NCBI GenBank assembly: GCA_002337045.1
Contig: DDFF01000006.1
Span: 496,001-560,000 of the forward strand
DNA length: 64,000 nucleotides
From: Bacteroidetes bacterium UBA1935
Lineage (GTDB): Bacteria; Bacteroidota; Bacteroidia; Chitinophagales; Chitinophagaceae
Direction of reading: 5' to 3'
Positions 18,401-27,028 of this stretch are shown here, one piece after another (positions within the stretch are counted from its first letter, which is position 1; each line of letters begins with the position of its first letter). Below the pieces are notes generated by a model that had not been told where the DNA came from, searched no databases, and saw nothing but the letters and a program-made list of their open reading frames with translations. The position numbers and the translations under genes were made by a program.

Positions 18401-18692
18401 CTATTATCATTCGTTGGTTTACACTCCATGCCTGTGGCTTATCTGCAAACAGTGCTTTGGTACGTGCCCAAGTATCTTTAAATAGTTCCGAAAACCTGTA
18501 ATGATTCAGGTGTTCCTCGCTATCCCACATGCTGTAAGTGAAGAATACGTTAGATGCATGTGCGTCTTGCCATAGTTCCAGATGTTTACACCCTTCAAAG
18601 TGGCGAATCAGTTGTTTACGCTCTTCAAACAATGCAAGAAAATCACCAACACTGCCTGGTTCAAATGTCATTTGTACAATGCGTACTATCAT
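18396..18692 (-). CDS. antibiotic biosynthesis monooxygenase (ABM) domain protein
   Basis: This 98-residue single-domain protein has the dimeric alpha/beta ABM fold: MIVRIVQMTFEPG start, then FLALFEERKQLIRHFEGCKHLELWQD and FFTYSMWDSEEHLNHYR. Family members are heme-degrading or quinol monooxygenases; the reaction here is not predictable. Its ATG overlaps the stop of the upstream SAM hydrolase gene by 4 nt, so the two form an operon. Confidence 0.8.
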   Translation of the reverse strand: MIVRIVQMTFEPGSVGDFLALFEERKQLIRHFEGCKHLELWQDAHASNVFFTYSMWDSEEHLNHYRFSELFKDTWARTKALFADKPQAWSVNQRMIIE

Positions 18693-19483
18693 TCAAAATC
18701 TATTTTAATAGTTGTGTATAGCAGGTGTTTTTCTTTATCCAGCTTCAGCCCCAGCATACTGGCAGCCTTGCCGCGATTGATGGCAATCTCTAAATGTCCT
18801 GTGCTATTGAACCAGCAAAGGATATCATCCATCCGCACATCTGCATAGCCATTACTTATTTCTGTAACAGTGTGGCGTGCAAACTGTATGCGGAAATTGC
18901 GACCACGCCTGCTGTTTTCAAATGTTTCTTTAGTAAGGTTTACAATTATATTTTCAAACCTGTCAATATGCATTACGTGGCATTCTAGTGTATTGCCAAC
19001 AAGTGTTGGTTGCCAATGCACCAGTTTGTTGCTCATGGTATGCTGTTCGTAGCCAAGTGCATTGATGTCTGTAGCCTCGCTAACGCGCCTGATGATGTCT
19101 GTAGCATGCTTCACCCAGTCATTAATATTCTGCCCTTCTGCCATATCGTAGCAGCGCCATGCAGCATCGTATTTATTAAAGAAGGCAAGCGGTACAATGC
19201 CATTATCAGGTGTCAGGAAATAGTGCCCGTCTTTCATGCACAATACCATAGTAGGCTTGGCTACATGATACACATCGCACAACACTATATGAAAGCTGCC
19301 TTTAGGGAAATTGCCATAGGCCATTTTGAGCAGGTAGCTTGCCTGCTGCATATGGTAGGGCTCTGCCATGTGCGATATATCGAACACAGGCAGTGCAGAG
19401 GCATGTTGATACAGCAAGCCTTTAACAGATGCCACAGCGGCATCTTGCAGGCCAAAGTCTGATAACAACGTGATACATGCCAT
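18689..19483 (-). CDS. S-adenosyl-L-methionine hydrolase (adenosine-forming), DUF62 family
   Basis: This 264-residue protein belongs to the SAM hydroxide adenosyltransferase family related to fluorinase and chlorinase. The N-terminus ITLLSDFGLQDAAVASVKG carries the conserved Asp, and DISHMAEPYHMQQASYLL and FLTPDNGIVPLAF are family motifs. I chose ATG 19483; the frame reaches a TTG at 19516, but that lies upstream of a -7 element at 19492-19499, and the family starts right before the ITL(T/S)DFG motif. The mRNA may be nearly leaderless. No halogenase-type loop is evident, so hydrolysis of SAM to adenosine and methionine is the likely reaction. Confidence 0.88.
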   Translation of the reverse strand: MACITLLSDFGLQDAAVASVKGLLYQHASALPVFDISHMAEPYHMQQASYLLKMAYGNFPKGSFHIVLCDVYHVAKPTMVLCMKDGHYFLTPDNGIVPLAFFNKYDAAWRCYDMAEGQNINDWVKHATDIIRRVSEATDINALGYEQHTMSNKLVHWQPTLVGNTLECHVMHIDRFENIIVNLTKETFENSRRGRNFRIQFARHTVTEISNGYADVRMDDILCWFNSTGHLEIAINRGKAASMLGLKLDKEKHLLYTTIKIDFE

Positions 19484-19491
19484 ACAAAGGG

Positions 19492-19499
19492 CAAAAGTA
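19492..19499 (-). promoter_or_regulatory. -7 promoter element for the SAM hydrolase operon
   Basis: The minus strand reads TACTTTTG (TAnnTTTG), 9 nt upstream of ATG 19483, implying a very short or absent 5' leader. Confidence 0.45.
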
Positions 19500-19588
19500 A
19501 TGGCTGGATGCGGCAAAGCAAAGCTGAATGTTTAAAATAAATGATGGATATTTACGTTTATAGATTTAGCAAATCCTGATAATACCAG

Positions 19589-21031
19589 ATGAATAGATAT
19601 ACAAGCGGCATCATTTTGTTTTTTATAGCATTGATGACTGTTTTTAATACATCGTGCAAAAAAGAAAAGTTCCTGAATGCAGGTGGTGAGTTGAGGTTTT
19701 CTGTTGATACACTCAACTTTGATACCGTATTTACAACCATGGGCAGCTATACTGCGCAGGTAAAGATTTACAATCCGCAAGACCAGAAAGTAAACATCAG
19801 CAATATCAGGTTACAATCGGGTGGTGCATCATACTTTAAGTTGAACGTTAATGGTATACCGGGCAATGATGTATCGAACGTAGAGCTGGCAGCAAAAGAC
19901 AGTATGTATGTTTTTGCAACGGTAAACATAGATCCAACAAATGCTAACACGCCTTTTGTAGTGGAAGATAAGCTGACGGCTACGATGAATGGTAAAGAGT
20001 TTTCTATTCCGTTTATGGCATACGGACAGAATGCTTACTACATACGCGATAGTGTGATGAAGACACAGATATGGAAAACAGATAAGCCATATGTTATCAT
20101 CAACAATGCACTGATTGACGCAGGGGAAACGCTGACAATACCTGCAGGTTGCAGAATATATGTACATGCAGACAGCCGATTGCTGATATGGGGAACGCTG
20201 AATGCGGTAGGTACCAAGAAAGACAGTATCATATTTCAGGGAGACAGGCTCGACAGAAAATATTTTGGCAACGTAGGTTATCCCGGTGAATGGGGTGGTT
20301 TGTACTTCAATAAAACAAGTCACGATAACCTGATGAACTATGTGATACTGCGCAATTGTGGCAACAGTACTAAAATAGGTAACGGTGTGTTTTCTCCCGC
20401 AGCTATTCAGTTGAATCAGGATACGATTAATGATGCCAAAGCAATGCTGACAATGCGCAATTGTATTGTAGAGAATTCTATAGGCTATGGCATACTTGCA
20501 TTTGGCAGTACATTGGTAGCAGAGAATTGTTTGATAAACGCATGTGGTGCACAAGCGCTGGCTACGTTTGAGGGAGGTGCGTATTATCTGCGCCATTGCG
20601 ATTTGATAACCTACAGCAGCAATAAAATAAGCCACATAGACAATCCTGTATTGGCATTGATAAACTACAGGGATATTGATAACGTAAGCTATGTATCGGG
20701 CGATCTGATTGCTCAATTAGATAATTGCATCATCTGGGGGTCTTTGGAAAATGAATGTTTCATTAAAAAGCGTGGTAATAATACATTCAATGTAAGTCTG
20801 AATAATTGTTTGGTGAAAAATGCAGAAGCATTGTCGTCTGATGCTGTAGTGACTAATTGTATACTGAATCAGGATCCGCAATTCGAGAATTATCAGACAT
20901 TCAATTTCAGGCTCAAATCAGGCTCACCTGCCATAGCAAAGGGGTTGCCATTAACGCCCGCTGTAATAAGCGATTTGGATGGTAAAACCAGAGATCCTTT
21001 GTCGCCTGATATTGGTTGTTACGAAAACTAA
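19589..21031 (+). CDS. lipoprotein with right-handed beta-helix-like region
   Basis: The 480-residue protein has a lipoprotein signal (FNTSC followed by KKEK, a common Bacteroidota start after the acylated Cys). Residues about 30-140 resemble an Ig-like, DUF1573-type domain (LNFDTVFTTMGSYTAQVKIYN). The rest has parallel beta-helix features: ALIDAGETLTIPAGCRIY, GEWGGLYF, MRNCIVENSIGYGILAFGSTL, and a C-terminal DLDGKTRDPLSPDIGCYE signature of choice-of-anchor Q proteins. It is likely a surface or periplasmic lipoprotein of unknown ligand. It ends 4 nt into the convergent crtD-like gene. Confidence 0.8.
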   Translation: MNRYTSGIILFFIALMTVFNTSCKKEKFLNAGGELRFSVDTLNFDTVFTTMGSYTAQVKIYNPQDQKVNISNIRLQSGGASYFKLNVNGIPGNDVSNVELAAKDSMYVFATVNIDPTNANTPFVVEDKLTATMNGKEFSIPFMAYGQNAYYIRDSVMKTQIWKTDKPYVIINNALIDAGETLTIPAGCRIYVHADSRLLIWGTLNAVGTKKDSIIFQGDRLDRKYFGNVGYPGEWGGLYFNKTSHDNLMNYVILRNCGNSTKIGNGVFSPAAIQLNQDTINDAKAMLTMRNCIVENSIGYGILAFGSTLVAENCLINACGAQALATFEGGAYYLRHCDLITYSSNKISHIDNPVLALINYRDIDNVSYVSGDLIAQLDNCIIWGSLENECFIKKRGNNTFNVSLNNCLVKNAEALSSDAVVTNCILNQDPQFENYQTFNFRLKSGSPAIAKGLPLTPAVISDLDGKTRDPLSPDIGCYEN

Positions 21032-22506
21032 GCTGTAAGAATCTTATCTACTGCAAGCTTTGCAGAGCGCAAACACAGTGGTATGCCACCGCCGGGGTGT
21101 ACACTACCACCTGCAAAGTACAATCCCTTGTACTGCGATGATACATTGCTATGTCGCTTGAAAGCAGCCATCTTATTGTTAGACGCTGTACCATATAATG
21201 CCCCCAGATAACTATTGGTACGGCTTTGTATAGATGTTGGCGTGAGTGTATGCTCAGTAGCTATATGTGTTGTAATATCTTCTCCCAGCATACGGCTAAG
21301 TTTCGCAATGGTTTGTTTCTTGATTTCAGCAGTTACATCCTTTTCGTTAGCTTCTATGATGGCAGGTTTGTTTACAAATACAAACCAATTTTCGCAACCC
21401 GCAGGTGCATGCTGCGGTTCCATTTTTGATGTAATATTGATGTAAATCGTAGGATCGTGATAAGGCTTTTTTAGCTTGCAAGTATAGTCAAACTCTTCTT
21501 TATAATTGTCTGAAAAGAAAAGGTTGTGCAGGTTCAGTTGCTTGTATTCTTTGTTAATACCCCAGTAGAATATCATGGCACTGGTACTACGTTCCATCTT
21601 ACCGATGATGCTGCCTTTTTCTTTGTCTTGCAGCAAGTCGTTATAACTATAAAATACATCGCTGTTTGTTACTACAATATCAGCACGATGCTCTTTGCCG
21701 TTTGTAACGATGCCAGTTGCTTTGTTGCCTTCCAGTATGATGCGTTCTACTTTGCTGTTGAAATGAAACTGCACGCCCAAGTCGTTGCATAGTTTGTATG
21801 CAGCATTGGGTATGCTTATCATACCGCCTTCGGGGTAATAAGCGCCATCGTTCATTTCCAGGTGCGCTATCATGCTTAGCATGGCAGGTGCTTCAAACGG
21901 ATTAGAGCCATTGTAAGTTGCAAACCTGTCGAACATTTGCACCAGTTTGGGATGTTGCAGCTTTTGCTCATGATAGTCGTGCATAGACTTCAGCAGGTAT
22001 TGCCACTTCAGCGATTTCAATGCTTTGGGTATGCGTGCTGTAGTCCATGTTTGCAGGTCGTGTATATGCTCGTCAAGAAATATCTTGCCTATATCATTAT
22101 ACATACGCTCCGCTTCCAGCAGATAGCTTTCAAGGCGCGATGTATCTATCTGCAATTGCTCACGTATCTCTGCTACAAACTTTTCTTTGCCTTTGTATGC
22201 ATGTATTACAGTGCCGTCGTTAAAGAAATTGTGTGTGTTGACACTAAGATTCTTATAGCGAAAATAATCGCTGAATTTTTTGCCACAGAAATGAAAGAGG
22301 TCTTCCAGTACAAAAGGTTGTGTAAAGATAGAAGGACCCATATCGAAGGCATAGCCATCCTGCACATGTAGTGCCAGCTTGCCCCCGAAGAAATCATTTT
22401 TCTCAAATACATGTACATCATAGCCTCTTGATGCCAGCCTTGCAGCACTTGCAAGCCCTGCTATCCCCGAACCTATGATGATGGCTTTCTTGGAAGGTGT
22501 ACTCAA
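21028..22506 (-). CDS. CrtD-like carotenoid desaturase (phytoene desaturase family)
   Basis: The 492-residue flavoprotein starts with the FAD dinucleotide-binding motif GSGIAGLASAARLASRGYDV and ends with the FAGGSVHPGGGIPLCLRSAK motif characteristic of the CrtD (3,4-desaturase) branch rather than CrtI. It would introduce a terminal double bond into hydroxylated carotenoids. The start appears to be TTG 22506: no ATG is available before the FAD motif, and the idi stop lies 4 nt upstream. It is the last gene of the carotenoid operon and overlaps the convergent lipoprotein gene by 4 nt. Assignment as CrtD is by motif and context only. Confidence 0.78.
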   Translation of the reverse strand: MSTPSKKAIIIGSGIAGLASAARLASRGYDVHVFEKNDFFGGKLALHVQDGYAFDMGPSIFTQPFVLEDLFHFCGKKFSDYFRYKNLSVNTHNFFNDGTVIHAYKGKEKFVAEIREQLQIDTSRLESYLLEAERMYNDIGKIFLDEHIHDLQTWTTARIPKALKSLKWQYLLKSMHDYHEQKLQHPKLVQMFDRFATYNGSNPFEAPAMLSMIAHLEMNDGAYYPEGGMISIPNAAYKLCNDLGVQFHFNSKVERIILEGNKATGIVTNGKEHRADIVVTNSDVFYSYNDLLQDKEKGSIIGKMERSTSAMIFYWGINKEYKQLNLHNLFFSDNYKEEFDYTCKLKKPYHDPTIYINITSKMEPQHAPAGCENWFVFVNKPAIIEANEKDVTAEIKKQTIAKLSRMLGEDITTHIATEHTLTPTSIQSRTNSYLGALYGTASNNKMAAFKRHSNVSSQYKGLYFAGGSVHPGGGIPLCLRSAKLAVDKILTA

Positions 22507-22510
22507 AATA

Positions 22511-23050
22511 TCAGGCAGCTTTTTCTTGTTGTGTAAGGTAGTCTATAAACCTTGGCATTGCAAGATGAAACCATGCAGTAAATGCTTGTGGCTCTTTCTT
22601 CATCCAGCTCATCAATTCTTCTAAGCCTACAAACTTTGCATCTTTTGCTTCGCTGCTGTTCAGCTTTGCAGCGCCATTGTGGTAGCCTATGTAAATGTGG
22701 TCGTACTCGTTTTCTATCAGCCCGTTTCCTACGTCCGATTTATAACGGAGTTCAAATATTTTTTCGATGTCGCAATCAAAGCCCATTTCTTCCTGCAGCC
22801 TTCTGTGTGCTGCTGCTGTAGTACTTTCGCCGGGTGCAGGGTGAGAGCAACAAGTATTGCTCCACAATCCGCCTGAGTGGTATTTGCCCTCTGCACGTTG
22901 TTGCAACAACAATTCGTTTTTATCATTCATTACGAATACCGAAAACGCTCTGTGTAGTACACCTTCTTTATGAGCCAACAGTTTCTCCATTGAACCCAAC
23001 CATTCGTCTTTCTCGTTTACAACTATCACGTTGTTTTTATCGTACAACAT
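22511..23050 (-). CDS. idi: isopentenyl-diphosphate delta-isomerase, type 1
   Basis: This Nudix-fold enzyme interconverts IPP and DMAPP, feeding isoprenoid and carotenoid synthesis. The 179-residue product has the catalytic Cys in SNTCCSHP, the Nudix-like helix AAAHRRLQEEMGF, and the second catalytic region IENEYDHIYIG. It lies 12 nt after crtB and 4 nt before the crtD-like gene, inside the operon. The presence of idi in the operon suggests DMAPP supply is co-regulated with pigment production. Confidence 0.93.
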   Translation of the reverse strand: MLYDKNNVIVVNEKDEWLGSMEKLLAHKEGVLHRAFSVFVMNDKNELLLQQRAEGKYHSGGLWSNTCCSHPAPGESTTAAAHRRLQEEMGFDCDIEKIFELRYKSDVGNGLIENEYDHIYIGYHNGAAKLNSSEAKDAKFVGLEELMSWMKKEPQAFTAWFHLAMPRFIDYLTQQEKAA

Positions 23051-23062
23051 ACTCCTCAGTTT

Positions 23063-23902
23063 TTATATCATATTCAGGCGATTGTTGAGGCTCGCCGAAA
23101 AGATGATGAATGCTTTTTGATAATCGGGTACACGAACACGCTGCTGCAATACGCGCGCGGGTTGCATACTCTTTATTTTTTCAAACAGTGCATAGTAGTA
23201 TCTGTATGCGGTATAGACGCCAGAGCGTGCTTTCCACGGTAGTTTGCGGATGCCTTCTAATGCAGCGGCAAAGTCTTTTTCAATATCTTCTTCGATGCGC
23301 TGTTTTGTATGCTGGTCGAAGCGATAGAAATCGAAGTCAGGGAAGTAGGTGCGATTCAGGTTGTTATAATCAGCCTGTATATCGCGCAGGAAGTTTATCT
23401 TCTGAAATGCAGCGCCAAGGCTTCTTGCTTCTCCTTTCAATGCTTCATATTGCTTCATATCTCCTTCGCAGAAAACACACAGGCACATCAGACCCACTAC
23501 CTCTGCAGAACCATATACATATTCATTCAGTTCGTGTACGGTTTTATAGTCTGTCTTGTTCAAATCCAGGCGCATACTGTGCAGGAAGGCAACTATGAGC
23601 TCGTGCGGTATATTGTATTTGCGTACCACATGCTGAAAGCTATGCAGGATAGGATTGAGGCTGATACCTGTTTTGATAGCCTTCCATGTTTCTGCTTCAA
23701 AATCATTCAGCAGTGTTTCTTTATCGTAATCATGAAAAGTATCTACAATCTCATCTGCAAAGCGCACAAAGCCATATATATCGAATATAGGTGCACGCAA
23801 ATCTTTATGCAGCAGTTTGATAGCACTGGAAAACGAAGTACTGTATCGCTTCGTTACAGCCTCACTACACTCATGGCACACTTGATGGAACAGTGATATC
23901 AT
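23063..23902 (-). CDS. crtB: phytoene/squalene synthase family protein, probable phytoene synthase
   Basis: The 279-residue enzyme condenses two geranylgeranyl diphosphates to phytoene. It has the two aspartate-rich motifs: FADEIVDTFHDYD (about 48-60) and LRDIQADYNNLNRTYFP (about 172-188), plus the family start KRYSTSFSSAIKLL. Only 2 nt separate it from crtI upstream, so translation is probably coupled. Confidence 0.92.
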   Translation of the reverse strand: MISLFHQVCHECSEAVTKRYSTSFSSAIKLLHKDLRAPIFDIYGFVRFADEIVDTFHDYDKETLLNDFEAETWKAIKTGISLNPILHSFQHVVRKYNIPHELIVAFLHSMRLDLNKTDYKTVHELNEYVYGSAEVVGLMCLCVFCEGDMKQYEALKGEARSLGAAFQKINFLRDIQADYNNLNRTYFPDFDFYRFDQHTKQRIEEDIEKDFAAALEGIRKLPWKARSGVYTAYRYYYALFEKIKSMQPARVLQQRVRVPDYQKAFIIFSASLNNRLNMI

Positions 23903-23904
23903 AG

Positions 23905-25383
23905 TCAGGTAGTTTTTAGTTTTAGTTGTTGCAATAATTGGTTGGCCACCACTTCGCCCGAAATAAGTGATGGCGGAACACCCGGCCCGGGCACTGTAAG
24001 CTGCCCGGTATAGTACAGATTAATGAGTTTCTTGTTTTTGATAGACGGCTTCAAGATGGCCGTTTGCGTCAGTGTATTGGCAAGCCCGTATGCATTGCCT
24101 TTGAATGCGTTGTAGTCTGCCACAAAATCGTTGTGTGCATAGCAACGTTTGTATACTACCGCATCCTGTATATTGGTGTCCAGCCTTTTTTCAAGCCTGC
24201 GCATGATGATTTTATAATAATGCTCTTTGATGTTTTCATTGTCTTCCATGCCCGGCGCTACAGGTATCAGCACAAAGAGGTTTTCGCTATCCTCGGGTGC
24301 TACCGTAGCATCTGTCTTAGAAGGGCAGCAAACATACATAAGTGGATTTTCAGGCCACTTTGGTGTGGTGTACAAATCTGCCGCGTGTTTTTCAAACGGT
24401 GCATCAAAAAACAGATTGTGGTGCAGTAGACCATCTACTTTTTTGTTTACACCCAAATAGTATAGCAGGCAAGATGGTGCCATGCTGCGCTTATCCCAAT
24501 AGTCTGCAGTATAGTTCTTAAACTCATCAGGCAACAGTTCGCTATCTGCATGATGGTAATCGCAGGCTACAACCACTGCATCGCTGCGGTACACGCCATA
24601 GTCTGTAGTAACGCCTGTGGCTTCAGTGCCCCATGCGTTTATTTTAAGTACCGGTTCGTTGAATCTGAATTGTACACCCAGACTCTTTGCCAGTTCATAC
24701 ATGCCTTCTACAATCTTGCCCATGCCACCATCAGGGTACCATGTACCCAGTTTCATATCGGCATAGTTCATCAGGCTGTAGAGCGCAGGCGTGTTTTGCG
24801 GCAACGCGCCCAAGAAGAGTATCGGAAACTCTGCCAATTGCAGCAGCTTGGGGTGTTTAAAGAAACTACGCACATGACTGTGCATAGAGGTAAACATATC
24901 TATCTTGAACAGGGAGCTCAATACATCCCAGTTCATGAATTCGAATATAGATAAGCCCGGTTTGTGTACAAACTTATTAATGCCTACATCGTATTTGTAA
25001 GCAGCCTCTTTCATAAACGCTTCCAACTTTTGCCCTGCACCTTGTTCTTTGGCTTCGAAAAATGCCTGCAGTTCTGTGAAGTTGGCAGGAATATCAGCTA
25101 CCTCATCTTCCCAGAAAACACGGTACGAAGGGTCGAGTCTTTTGAGTGTGTAATAGTCTTTGGCAGATTTACCAAACTGATTGAAAAAGCGTTCGAATAT
25201 GTCGGGCATCCAGTACCAGCTTGGGCCCATATCGAACAGGAAGCCATCCTTTCTGAATACCCTTGCCCTGCCACCTGCTTGCTCGTTTTTCTCCACAACC
25301 GTTACATCTGCACCCTGCTGGGCCAGAAAACATGCGGCAGATAAACCGGCAAAACCACTTCCTATTACTATTACTTTTTCCAA
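23905..25383 (-). CDS. crtI: phytoene desaturase
   Basis: The 492-residue FAD enzyme has VIVIGSGFAGLSAACFLAQQ at the N-terminus, then GGRARVFRKDGFLFDMGPSWY, WYPDGGMGKIVEGM, and the C-terminal YTGQLTVPGPGVPPSLISG signature of CrtI. It would convert phytoene stepwise to lycopene or a related product. The first codon before the FAD motif is TTG (25383); no ATG precedes it in frame. It lies 29 nt after the sigma factor gene and 2 nt before crtB. Confidence 0.9.
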   Translation of the reverse strand: MEKVIVIGSGFAGLSAACFLAQQGADVTVVEKNEQAGGRARVFRKDGFLFDMGPSWYWMPDIFERFFNQFGKSAKDYYTLKRLDPSYRVFWEDEVADIPANFTELQAFFEAKEQGAGQKLEAFMKEAAYKYDVGINKFVHKPGLSIFEFMNWDVLSSLFKIDMFTSMHSHVRSFFKHPKLLQLAEFPILFLGALPQNTPALYSLMNYADMKLGTWYPDGGMGKIVEGMYELAKSLGVQFRFNEPVLKINAWGTEATGVTTDYGVYRSDAVVVACDYHHADSELLPDEFKNYTADYWDKRSMAPSCLLYYLGVNKKVDGLLHHNLFFDAPFEKHAADLYTTPKWPENPLMYVCCPSKTDATVAPEDSENLFVLIPVAPGMEDNENIKEHYYKIIMRRLEKRLDTNIQDAVVYKRCYAHNDFVADYNAFKGNAYGLANTLTQTAILKPSIKNKKLINLYYTGQLTVPGPGVPPSLISGEVVANQLLQQLKLKTT

Positions 25384-25412
25384 TACAGGGTACCGATTAA
25401 ATTTAAGAAATA

Positions 25413-25910
25413 TTACCTGTCTAATTTTGACATTAACATTTTGCGGGCAAAATGTATGCGGCTTTTGATAGTACCCAATGGTTCGTTCAGCAGATCTGCA
25501 ATCTCCTGATACTTATATCCGGTATAGTGCAGCTCGAAAGAAAGACGGAATACCTGTGGCAGGTCGTCCACTGCTTTCTTCACTTCGCTAAGCCTTACGT
25601 TGTGCCATCCTTCATTGTATGCAGTTCTGTCTGCATTGTACATTACGTTTTCAGACGGTGCATCACCTGCAACTTTGGTGAATTTTTTGTTCCTCCTGTA
25701 ATTGTTGATGAAGATGTTGCGCATAATGGTATATAACCAAGCTTTCAGGTTGGTACCAAACTGGTATTTCTCTCTGTTGAGCAATGCGCGCATCATAGTT
25801 TCCTGAAACAAATCTTTTGCATCTTCATTGTCGTGCGTCAGCGATACTGCATAAGGTCTTAAAAAGTCGCTATGACGTACTACCATCGAATTAAAGTCTG
25901 CCGTTGTCAT
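25413..25910 (-). CDS. ECF-type RNA polymerase sigma factor
   Basis: The 165-residue protein has sigma region 2 (LTHDNEDAKDLFQETMMRAL, AWLYTIMRNIFINNYRR) and region 4 (LPQVFRLSFELHYTGYKYQEIADLLNEPLGTIKSRIH), without regions 1 and 3. No anti-sigma factor gene is adjacent. It is the first gene of the operon sigma-crtI-crtB-idi-crtD, a gene order seen in other Bacteroidota pigment loci. It may amplify pigment expression in response to the regulator next door (inference). Confidence 0.92.
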   Translation of the reverse strand: MTTADFNSMVVRHSDFLRPYAVSLTHDNEDAKDLFQETMMRALLNREKYQFGTNLKAWLYTIMRNIFINNYRRNKKFTKVAGDAPSENVMYNADRTAYNEGWHNVRLSEVKKAVDDLPQVFRLSFELHYTGYKYQEIADLLNEPLGTIKSRIHFARKMLMSKLDR

Positions 25911-25913
25911 ATT

Positions 25914-25942
25914 GTTTAACTTTTACGTGTACGAAGTTAAAC
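25914..25942. promoter_or_regulatory. inverted repeat, candidate operator of the carotenoid operon
   Basis: GTTTAACTT (25914-25922) and AAGTTAAAC (25934-25942) form a perfect 9-bp inverted repeat with an 11-nt spacer, immediately upstream of the sigma factor ATG. The right arm overlaps a degenerate -7 element (TAACTTCG on the minus strand, 25932-25939). Position and symmetry suit binding by the adjacent MerR-type regulator, which is inference. Confidence 0.55.
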
Positions 25943-25966
25943 ACGAACACATTCCAACGAAATAGA

Positions 25967-26003
25967 TTTTGTTTATCCTTTCATGGTGTTTTCTTAAACA
26001 AAA
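25967..26003. promoter_or_regulatory. second inverted repeat upstream of the carotenoid operon
   Basis: TTTTGTTTA (25967-25975) and TAAACAAAA (25995-26003) are perfectly inverted with a 19-nt spacer. Both arms contain the GTTTA/TAAAC core shared with the proximal repeat, so four half-sites occur within 90 bp. Confidence 0.45.
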
Positions 26004-26040
26004 CAGAATCCATTGAAAATCAGACTAGTATAAAGAAAAT

Positions 26041-26063
26041 AGGCTGAAAATTAATTTCAGCCT
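26041..26063 (-). terminator. terminator of the MerR/CarH-like gene
   Basis: AGGCTGAAA and TTTCAGCCT form a 9-bp stem; on the minus strand it is followed by ATTTTCTTTAT. It separates the regulator from the carotenoid operon. Confidence 0.75.
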
Positions 26064-26085
26064 GTTACAGAATTAGTTAGATATT

Positions 26086-26970
26086 TTAATTAAGTGTTAT
26101 AAGAATGTCTCTTACTTGTTGTAAAGTATACATAAACTGCACATTCTTCACAGGTATTTGCTTGGTTACATTCAACAAACTACCTGATACCAGAATTTTA
26201 CTGTCAGGGAAGGTGTTATGCAGTTTTTGCATGTATTTGTTTACATCAAAGTCTGATGCTACAGACGTAAGGTGTACATAAAGATAGTCGGGATGCTTCG
26301 CCTCCACCACCATCTTCACGTCTTTAATAGGTGAATTAGCGCCCAGATATATCGGGTTCTTACCGTATTTACGTAGCAGGTAGTTTACATACATCAGACC
26401 TATATCATGTATTTCGCCTTCTGGCAAAAATAATAGTACAGATGGGCCTGCATCTGCTTCTTTGGGTGGTAAACCTTCTATAGCCAATGCCAGTTTGCGA
26501 TACACCACATTGCTCACCATGTGCTCCTGTGCAGGGAAGAGCCTGTCGGTCATCCACATCAGGCCTATTTTTTCCAGAAAATTGAACACAAGCTGTTCTA
26601 TGGTTTGTTCAATACCATACTTACGCAGGTATTCATTCACCAGCTTTTCAAACCTGTCTATATCCATAGCCAGTGTAGCTTCCAGCAGTTCGTTGACAAG
26701 CACCTGTAGTTTGAAGTCCTTATCGTTTATCTTCTGGATGAGCGAGTTCATCTCCTCATCACTCATTTCATGAATACGGGAAATCTTGTAGCCGTAATTG
26801 TTGAGGAGCGATATGCGTAGGGCCGTTTTCAGGTCCAGCGCATCGTAGTAGCGTATATTTGTAGGTGTACGCTTGGGTTGCAATATGCCATAGCGTTGCT
26901 CCCAGATGCGTATAGTATGCGCCTTGATACCGGTGAGGTTTTCAATGTCCTTAATGCTGAACCTATTCAT
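26086..26970 (-). CDS. MerR-family regulator with cobalamin-binding domain (CarH/LitR-like)
   Basis: The 294-residue protein has an N-terminal MerR winged helix (FSIKDIENLTGIKAHTIRIWEQRYG, 4-28), a four-helix B12-binding cap (about 90-165) with the Wx9EH motif (W139, E149, H150), and a Rossmann B12-binding domain with ExHxxG (E186, H188, G191), H188 being the expected lower cobalt ligand. These features define light-sensing adenosylcobalamin repressors of carotenoid genes. The residue after W139 is Met, where Thermus CarH has the His that ligates cobalt after illumination. I chose ATG 26970 over a GTG at 26985. It lies beside the carotenoid operon, its likely target. Confidence 0.88.
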   Translation of the reverse strand: MNRFSIKDIENLTGIKAHTIRIWEQRYGILQPKRTPTNIRYYDALDLKTALRISLLNNYGYKISRIHEMSDEEMNSLIQKINDKDFKLQVLVNELLEATLAMDIDRFEKLVNEYLRKYGIEQTIEQLVFNFLEKIGLMWMTDRLFPAQEHMVSNVVYRKLALAIEGLPPKEADAGPSVLLFLPEGEIHDIGLMYVNYLLRKYGKNPIYLGANSPIKDVKMVVEAKHPDYLYVHLTSVASDFDVNKYMQKLHNTFPDSKILVSGSLLNVTKQIPVKNVQFMYTLQQVRDILITLN

Positions 26971-27028
26971 TTCTGCAGTATCCACAGTACCAGATTTTGC
27001 TTTTAAAACAATAACAGTATAAAAAAGT

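Noticed and set aside
19829..20716. A 295-codon minus-strand frame inside the beta-helix lipoprotein gene
   Set aside because: Antisense shadow with many Cys and Tyr and no motif.
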